17,719 bases of DNA from CAZUZD01 sp964624465. Its GTDB lineage: Bacteria; Planctomycetota; Planctomycetia; Isosphaerales; Isosphaeraceae. The notes beneath the pieces were generated by a model. The model did no database searches and had not been told where the DNA came from. It was given only the letters and a program-made list of their open reading frames with translations. The DNA lies in assembly GCA_964624465.1 (NCBI GenBank), contig CAZUZD010000107.1:1-17719 (forward strand), read 5' to 3'. Positions 15,253-17,719 of the stretch are shown here, piece by piece; the first letter of the stretch is position 1; each line of letters begins with the position of its first letter. The position numbers were made by a program, and so were the translations under genes.

Positions 15253-16236
15253 ATGACGGTGGCGGTGATCATCCCGGCCTACAGGGCCGCCCGCACCATC
15301 GCACGCTGCCTCGATAGCCTCCGCGCCCAGACCATCCGGCCCGACCACGTCATCATCGTCGACGACGGCAGCCCCGACCGCGACGAGCTCCTCCACGCCC
15401 TCGAACCCTACCGCGACGGGGTCACCCTGATCCATCAGGACAACGGCGGCGCCTCCCGGGCCCGCAACACCGGCATCGACGCCGCCGTCGCCCTCGATGC
15501 CGACCTGATCGCCTTCCTCGACGCTGACGACTACTGGCTGCCCACCAAGCTCGAACTCCAGCTCGACGTGCTCCGCCAGCACCCCGAGGTCGGGCTGGTC
15601 GCCTGCACCTACCGGCTGGTCACCCCCGAGGGCGAACTGCTGCCGGCCGAGCTGGTCACCACCGCCCCCTGGGTCACCGGCCCGCCCGCCCGGTACGCCG
15701 GACGCCGCGCCTTCGACTTCGCCGGCGAGATCGCCACCTCGGCGATTCTGGTCCGCCGCGAGGCCCTGGGCAGCGAGCGGTTCCAGCTCGGCCTCCAGAC
15801 CGCCGAGGACCGCGACCTCTGGGTCCGGATCGTGGTCAAGACCACCGTCTGCTGCCGGCCCGAGCCGATGATGCACTACGTGCAGGAGCCCGACTCGCTG
15901 TCGCGGGCCAACCCGGCGAAGGACTTCCCCAACATGCTCAAGGTCGTCCACAGCCACGCGGCGCTGCTGGGCCGCGAGGGCGTGCACGCCTGGGAGGTCA
16001 AGACCTACCGGAGCTGGGCCGGCACCAGCCTGAGCCGCGGCGAGGCCCGGCAGGCCATCGGCCCCGCATGGCGACGACTCCGGCGGGACCCGACCACCCC
16101 GGAGGCCTGGTGGGTGCTGGGCAAGGCCCTGCTGCTGACCTTGAAATCGCGATGGCCGCGCCGCCCGCCCCCCCCGGGCCCCCGGCCCCAGACGCCGCTC
16201 GGCCAGCCCGACCCGGAGGTCGTCGGCCAGCGGTGA
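15253..16236 (+). CDS. Glycosyltransferase family 2 protein (paralog A)
   Basis: A 327-residue GT-A glycosyltransferase with MTVAVIIPAYRAARTI, DDGS (37-40), DADD (90-93) and AEDRDLWVR (184-192). Residues 25-192 are encoded by DNA identical to the next gene; beyond that the C-terminal 135 residues differ strongly (IVVKTTVCCRPEPMMHYV here). The C-terminus ends in a Pro-rich tail. Start choice: GAGGT stands 5 nt before an in-frame TTG at 15232, conserved in the paralog, but between that codon and the ATG the paralogs differ at three of six codons by amino-acid changes. After the ATG the early differences are all synonymous. This supports the ATG at 15253. The gene lies 87 nt after the first GT2 gene and is probably in the same transcript. 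Confidence 0.92.
   Translation: MTVAVIIPAYRAARTIARCLDSLRAQTIRPDHVIIVDDGSPDRDELLHALEPYRDGVTLIHQDNGGASRARNTGIDAAVALDADLIAFLDADDYWLPTKLELQLDVLRQHPEVGLVACTYRLVTPEGELLPAELVTTAPWVTGPPARYAGRRAFDFAGEIATSAILVRREALGSERFQLGLQTAEDRDLWVRIVVKTTVCCRPEPMMHYVQEPDSLSRANPAKDFPNMLKVVHSHAALLGREGVHAWEVKTYRSWAGTSLSRGEARQAIGPAWRRLRRDPTTPEAWWVLGKALLLTLKSRWPRRPPPPGPRPQTPLGQPDPEVVGQR
15325..15828 (+). repeat. 504-bp perfect direct repeat, copy 1 (within GT2 paralog A)
   Basis: Identical base for base to 16582-17085, at an offset of 1257 bp. It covers codons 25-192 of the GT2 gene, the whole catalytic core from just after the first helix to the EDRDLWVR motif. The identity stops sharply at both ends. Confidence 0.95.
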
Positions 16237-16509
16237 CCCCGGGCCACCGGCCCCGCGGTCAGGCCCCCGGGCTCGAAGCCCGCCACCGATTCTGGCCCCC
16301 TGGTCGGCGCCAAGGCGGCGAAGTTGAGCTAGGGATCTGGCATCGGCCGCACCGGCACCTCGGGGCCCGGAGCGAGGTCCGCAGCCGCGACCGACCGTGA
16401 CCCTCGATGTCGGGGCGAACGCCTGCCCCACGTCTTCCTCGTTGTGGCCCCCCGGAATCCGGGCCACCACCCTCATCCGAGGTTTCCCGTGGCGCCGGTC
16501 GCGAACGCA

Positions 16510-17499
16510 ATGACGGTGGCGGTGATCATCCCGGCCTACAGGGCTGCCCGCACCATCGCACGCTGCCTTGACAGCCTCCGGGCCCAGACCATCCGGCCCG
16601 ACCACGTCATCATCGTCGACGACGGCAGCCCCGACCGCGACGAGCTCCTCCACGCCCTCGAACCCTACCGCGACGGGGTCACCCTGATCCATCAGGACAA
16701 CGGCGGCGCCTCCCGGGCCCGCAACACCGGCATCGACGCCGCCGTCGCCCTCGATGCCGACCTGATCGCCTTCCTCGACGCTGACGACTACTGGCTGCCC
16801 ACCAAGCTCGAACTCCAGCTCGACGTGCTCCGCCAGCACCCCGAGGTCGGGCTGGTCGCCTGCACCTACCGGCTGGTCACCCCCGAGGGCGAACTGCTGC
16901 CGGCCGAGCTGGTCACCACCGCCCCCTGGGTCACCGGCCCGCCCGCCCGGTACGCCGGACGCCGCGCCTTCGACTTCGCCGGCGAGATCGCCACCTCGGC
17001 GATTCTGGTCCGCCGCGAGGCCCTGGGCAGCGAGCGGTTCCAGCTCGGCCTCCAGACCGCCGAGGACCGCGACCTCTGGGTCCGGGTGGCGCGGCGAACG
17101 ACCGTCTCCTGCCGGCCCGAGCCGCTGGTCTGCTGCGTCCAGGAGCCGGATTCGCTGTCGCGAACCGATCCTGACCGTGACTACCCGAACATGCTCTGGG
17201 TGATCAATCGCCACGCCGGGATGCTCGGCCGCCGCGCGGTCTCGGCCCTGCGGGCGCAAACGTACCGGAGCTGGGCCGCCGCCAACCTGGGCCGCGGCCG
17301 CCCCCGGGCGGCGCGGCGCCCGGCCCTGAACCGCCTGCGGCACGACCCGTTCTCGGCCGAGGGCTGGTGGGTCCTGCTCAAGAGCCTCGTCGGCACCTGG
17401 ACCCCGGCCGACGAGCCCCGGTTCCGACCCGCCACGGCGCCCGAGCGGAGCCGGGGGCCGGTGCTGGCCCTGGAGTCCGATCGCCACAGCTGGTGCTGA
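16510..17499 (+). CDS. Glycosyltransferase family 2 protein (paralog B)
   Basis: A 329-residue GT2 protein whose first 192 residues equal those of the upstream paralog (DDGS 37-40, DADD 90-93). The C-terminal part differs (VARRTTVSCRPEPLVCCV), with conserved islands QEPDSLSR, NML, TYRSWA and WWVL, so both C-terminal parts have a common older origin. The difference may change acceptor choice; that is inference. A GTG at 16489 preceded by GAGGT is the counterpart of the TTG alternative in paralog A, but the ATG at 16510 is preferred because protein-level constraint begins there. The 273-nt gap to the preceding gene shows no clear promoter or terminator. Confidence 0.92.
   Translation: MTVAVIIPAYRAARTIARCLDSLRAQTIRPDHVIIVDDGSPDRDELLHALEPYRDGVTLIHQDNGGASRARNTGIDAAVALDADLIAFLDADDYWLPTKLELQLDVLRQHPEVGLVACTYRLVTPEGELLPAELVTTAPWVTGPPARYAGRRAFDFAGEIATSAILVRREALGSERFQLGLQTAEDRDLWVRVARRTTVSCRPEPLVCCVQEPDSLSRTDPDRDYPNMLWVINRHAGMLGRRAVSALRAQTYRSWAAANLGRGRPRAARRPALNRLRHDPFSAEGWWVLLKSLVGTWTPADEPRFRPATAPERSRGPVLALESDRHSWC
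16582..17085 (+). repeat. 504-bp perfect direct repeat, copy 2 (within GT2 paralog B)
   Basis: Identical to 15325-15828. Immediately upstream, the two genes differ at four synonymous sites in 72 bp; immediately downstream they diverge at both synonymous and amino-acid-changing sites. No terminal inverted repeats or target duplications frame the block, which argues against a mobile element. Confidence 0.95.
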
Positions 17500-17546
17500 C
17501 CGCCGGCCCGCACCGGCCCGGTCACGTTTCATGGAGGGATCGCCTC

Positions 17547-17719
17547 ATGGATGGTTCGGAGGAGGGAGCCGGGGCTGGCGTGGGGCGGCTCGACGTGGTC
17601 GTGCTCCGGCGCTGGCTCGACGCCGGCACGCCGGTGCGGCTGCTCGACGTCCGCGAGCCGTTCGAGCGCGCCCTGGCCGCGATCCCGGCGGCAGGCGCCG
17701 GGGCCGACCTGCACGTGCC
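17547..17719 (+). CDS. Rhodanese-like domain protein (3' partial)
   Basis: The first 57 codons of a gene cut by the window end. After a Gly/Glu-rich N-terminus (MDGSEEGAGAGVGRLD) it shows the start of a rhodanese-type fold: VVVLRRWLDAGTPVRLLDVREPFERALAAIPA, where LLDVREPFE is the hallmark of rhodanese-like domains. The sulfur-carrying active-site cysteine would lie beyond the window, so it cannot be said whether the protein is an active sulfurtransferase or fused to another domain. The ATG at 17547 is supported by GGAGGG about 9 nt upstream. It follows the last GT2 gene by 47 nt on the same strand. Confidence 0.8.
   Translation, partial: MDGSEEGAGAGVGRLDVVVLRRWLDAGTPVRLLDVREPFERALAAIPAAGAGADLHV

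Noticed and set aside
15325..17085. Mobile element or CRISPR-like explanation for the repeated block
   Set aside because: The repeats are whole coding segments in frame, with no terminal inverted repeats, target duplications, transposase or regular spacers.
13471..17532. A 1353-codon open frame on the minus strand across the glycosyltransferase cluster
   Set aside because: It is antisense to four well-supported GT genes, has no recognisable domain, and its internal repetition merely mirrors the 504-bp duplication. Long antisense frames are expected at this GC content.

Overview
The window looks like chromosomal DNA of a very GC-rich planctomycete, probably family Isosphaeraceae. The support is the extreme third-position GC, a Tat-targeted DUF1501 protein, a DUF3500 protein, a BlaI/M56 regulatory pair whose receptor carries a DUF11-like domain, tandem YkgJ-type cysteine-cluster proteins and an HU protein with an acidic tail. 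The taxonomic call is inference from gene content. No tRNA, rRNA, CRISPR array, transposase or phage gene was seen.

Layout. 1-972 (+) is a 5'-truncated moaA. 973-1378 is a convergent intergenic region filled by a four-unit REP/BIME-like array whose outer hairpins carry GTAG feet. 1379-3314 (-) is a blaI-M56 peptidase operon, preceded by two 16-bp palindromes 22 bp apart that look like its autoregulatory operators. 3432-7409 (-) is a probable three-gene transcription unit: an OSBS-like enolase-superfamily gene that is frameshifted and lacks its expected catalytic lysines, a small glycine-zipper membrane protein, and a large secreted glycoside-hydrolase-like protein. 7700-8840 (+) holds two different YkgJ-family genes. 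8917-9324 (+) is an HU-like protein with its own sigma70-like promoter. 9572-9805 (+) is a small secreted protein. 10142-12767 (+) holds DUF1501 and DUF3500 genes, closed by a 30-bp perfect palindrome. 13055-17499 (+) is a glycosyltransferase cluster (one GT4, three GT2). 17547-17719 (+) is the 5' end of a rhodanese-domain gene.

How the genes relate. BlaI should repress its own operon until the M56 membrane metallopeptidase, sensing an outside signal, leads to its cleavage. The GT4 and first GT2 genes overlap by 4 nt and are translationally coupled; with the two following GT2 paralogs they probably build a surface or exopolysaccharide. Those last two GT2 genes share 504 bp of perfect DNA identity covering the catalytic core while their C-terminal parts differ, the signature of recent gene conversion or partial duplication.

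The observations most worth a second look are the REP array with compensatory stem changes, the paired BlaI operators, the GT2 conversion tract, and the OSBS-like pseudoenzyme with a heptamer of the -1 slippage type exactly where the frame changes.
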